IMG/VR virus record: IMGVR_UViG_3300029787_000191
Span: 1-30,288 of that record
DNA: 30,288 nucleotides
Origin: a virus
Direction: 5' to 3' (one strand)
Shown: in pieces, positions 29,285-30,288 of the stretch
How positions within the stretch are numbered: the stretch's first letter is position 1
Layout of the letters: each line of letters begins with the position of its first letter
Translations under genes and position numbers: made by a program
The notes under the pieces: model-generated
What the model was told of the DNA's origin: nothing
Databases searched by the model: none
What the model saw: the letters and a program-made list of their open reading frames with translations, nothing else

Positions 29285-29785
29285 ATGGCAACAGCATTAT
29301 TCATATCGAGAACAGATTTAGTCAAGAATAGTATTATTGATGGCAATACAGATACTGATAAATTTATACAGTTTATTAAGTTAGCACAAGAGATTGAAAT
29401 AAGAAACTACTTAGGAACTAAACTTTATGAAAAGCTACAAGCTGATATAGCAGGATCAGGTGTTTCAGGTAATTATCAGATATTGTTAAACAAATATGTA
29501 CAACCTATGTTGATTTGGTTTGCACAAGCAGAGTACATACCTTATGCTGCATATCAAATAAAGAACGGAGGAGTGTTTAAGCATACAAGCGAGAACTCAG
29601 AAACAGTTTCAAGAAGCGAAGTAGACTATTTAGTAAACAAAGCAAGAAACACAGCAGAGTATTACACGCAAAGATTTTTAGATTACATTAATAATAATAG
29701 TAATTTATTTCCTGAGTATAATGACAATCAGGGTGGCGATGTTTACCCAGACAGCGATGGATTATTTAACGGATGGGTATTGTGA
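29285..29785 (+). CDS. Head-tail connector protein (DUF6712-like)
   Basis: A 166-residue helical protein 2 nt after the portal stop. It has the family-like start LFISRTDLVKNSIIDGNTD, then DKFIQFIKLAQEIEIRNYLG and TKLYEKLQADIAG, and the central AQAEYIPYAAYQIKNGGVFK. This layout (helical bundle with an I-x-N-Y-L-G motif) is that of DUF6712 head-tail adaptors common in Bacteroidota siphophages. It would bind the portal ring and start the neck. The position right after the portal fits. The C-terminus is acidic and flexible. Confidence 0.78.
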   Translation: MATALFISRTDLVKNSIIDGNTDTDKFIQFIKLAQEIEIRNYLGTKLYEKLQADIAGSGVSGNYQILLNKYVQPMLIWFAQAEYIPYAAYQIKNGGVFKHTSENSETVSRSEVDYLVNKARNTAEYYTQRFLDYINNNSNLFPEYNDNQGGDVYPDSDGLFNGWVL

Positions 29786-29833
29786 TATACAAACCAAAAG
29801 AAAAAAATATAATTAAATTAAAACAGTATTTAA

Positions 29834-30013
29834 ATGGCAAATACGATAAATTGGGGAATAGCGTACAGCTATGGTTATTGGGGCAACGCAACAACAACCA
29901 ATAGTTGGGGAGATGATTATATAGTAGAGTATTTAACTTCTGATCTTAGGAGAAGAGTGCAGATATACGAAAACAACACAATGACTAATCAACTATTAGA
30001 GAATATACAATGA
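29834..30013 (+). CDS. Small Gly/Trp/Tyr-rich protein before the fibre gene
   Basis: A 59-residue ORF whose stop overlaps the next ATG (ATGA). The first part, NWGIAYSYGYWGNATTT, is rich in aromatic and glycine residues; the second part is a charged helix (SDLRRRVQIYENNTMTNQ). No family known to me. A short AT-rich gap of 48 nt precedes it. It may be a minor virion part at the head-tail or fibre junction. Confidence 0.7.
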   Translation: MANTINWGIAYSYGYWGNATTTNSWGDDYIVEYLTSDLRRRVQIYENNTMTNQLLENIQ

Positions 30014-30288
30014 GTTTACTACAAAAAGCATCCATAATAACCACACCTACAGCTTATGCTGAGGACTACTTATATTCTATAAAACCTGCTTATGCTTTAG
30101 GCTCAGAGCTTGTTACAAATGGTAATTTTGCTACAGATTCAAATTGGACAAAATCAAGTGGGGCAGTTATATCAAATGGTGTGGCAACTATAACAGTAAC
30201 AGGTGGTGGCTTTCAATCAGTAGCACAAAGCATATCTCTATCTAATACAAAAAAATATAGAATAACTGCTGTAGTAAATGGAACTTCA
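30010..30288 (+). CDS. Third fibre/adhesin gene (3' end off the window)
   Basis: 93 codons are visible, and the frame stays open to the window edge. The start MSLLQKASIITTPTAYAEDY is typical of fibre N-termini. ALGSELVTNGNFATDSNWTK then matches the CBM_4_9-like module start in the gene at 2039 (ELITNGDFATDSNWTK), and ISNGVATITVTGGG follows like ISNGVAISSG. It is therefore a member of the same family as the two genes at the left edge. Unlike the gene at 2039, it lacks the DATRVNSEGLIE phrase before the first module. It is coupled to the preceding ORF by ATGA. Confidence 0.82.
   Translation, partial: MSLLQKASIITTPTAYAEDYLYSIKPAYALGSELVTNGNFATDSNWTKSSGAVISNGVATITVTGGGFQSVAQSISLSNTKKYRITAVVNGTS

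Noticed and set aside
1-30288. Direct terminal repeat or circular joining of the window
   Set aside because: The first and last bases share no repeat, and joining them breaks the fibre reading frame.
1-30288. CRISPR arrays, tRNA genes, insertion sequences or integrase
   Set aside because: I looked for spaced repeats, cloverleaf-like segments in gaps, transposase and recombinase motifs, and found none; the gaps are too short to hold them.

Overview
This window looks like most of the genome of a virulent, tailed (siphovirus-type) phage infecting a Bacteroidota host, probably a marine flavobacterium. The DNA is strongly AT-rich by eye. All recognisable genes lie on the + strand, tightly packed, with many TAATG and ATGA overlaps. 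The pointers to Bacteroidota are the almost complete lack of Shine-Dalgarno sequences, promoters of the TTG-N19-TAnnTTTG type, a DUF3127 SSB-like protein, and tail-fibre and mini-protein families that I associate from memory with flavobacterial phages. I see no integrase, repressor, tRNA, CRISPR array or insertion sequence.

Layout. (1) 1-3673: two tandem fibre/adhesin genes; the first is cut by the left edge. (2) 3675-7004: small paralogues, a membrane/coiled-coil protein, an exported thioredoxin-fold protein, a predicted outer-membrane beta-barrel, a T7-lysozyme-type amidase and a holin. (3) 7005-7111: an AT-rich repeat region between the late and early blocks. (4) 7112-15104: early/replication block with NinG, two OB-fold/SSB-like proteins, a RecA/DnaB-type helicase core, a sigma-factor-like protein, PD-(D/E)XK nucleases including a RecE-like exonuclease, a DnaA domain-IV-like protein, a dNTP diphosphohydrolase-like protein, a ParB-like protein and two DNA methyltransferases. 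(5) 15139-29785: packaging and virion genes in an unusual order: TerS, TerL, tail assembly chaperone with a -1 frameshift, tail completion and neck proteins, tail tip proteins, tape measure, XkdF-type protease, small proteins, scaffold, major capsid, tail tube, a portal fusion and a head-tail connector. (6) 29834-30288: a small protein and a third fibre gene cut by the right edge.

Regulation is the most interesting part. Early genes have host-like promoters (7582, 10856 and perhaps 7100). Five late transcription units instead carry a different two-part element, (C/T)AAA-N13-ACGTTATA. In four of the five it ends exactly 5 nt before the ATG. The early block encodes a small sigma-70-like protein (9572-10066), so the simplest model is an early-expressed phage sigma factor driving these late promoters, possibly giving leaderless mRNAs. 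Four strong hairpin terminators (after ninG, the SSB-like gene, the capsid gene and the tail tube gene) divide the units further.

The tail assembly chaperone gene has a canonical TTTGGGA slippery heptamer at 17148-17154. The -1 frame continues for 55 codons and stops at an ATGA overlap with the next gene. No DNA polymerase or primase is visible, so the phage probably recruits host replication enzymes. The fibre genes at both edges belong to one paralogous family, but joining the window ends directly would be out of frame, so sequence is missing between them.
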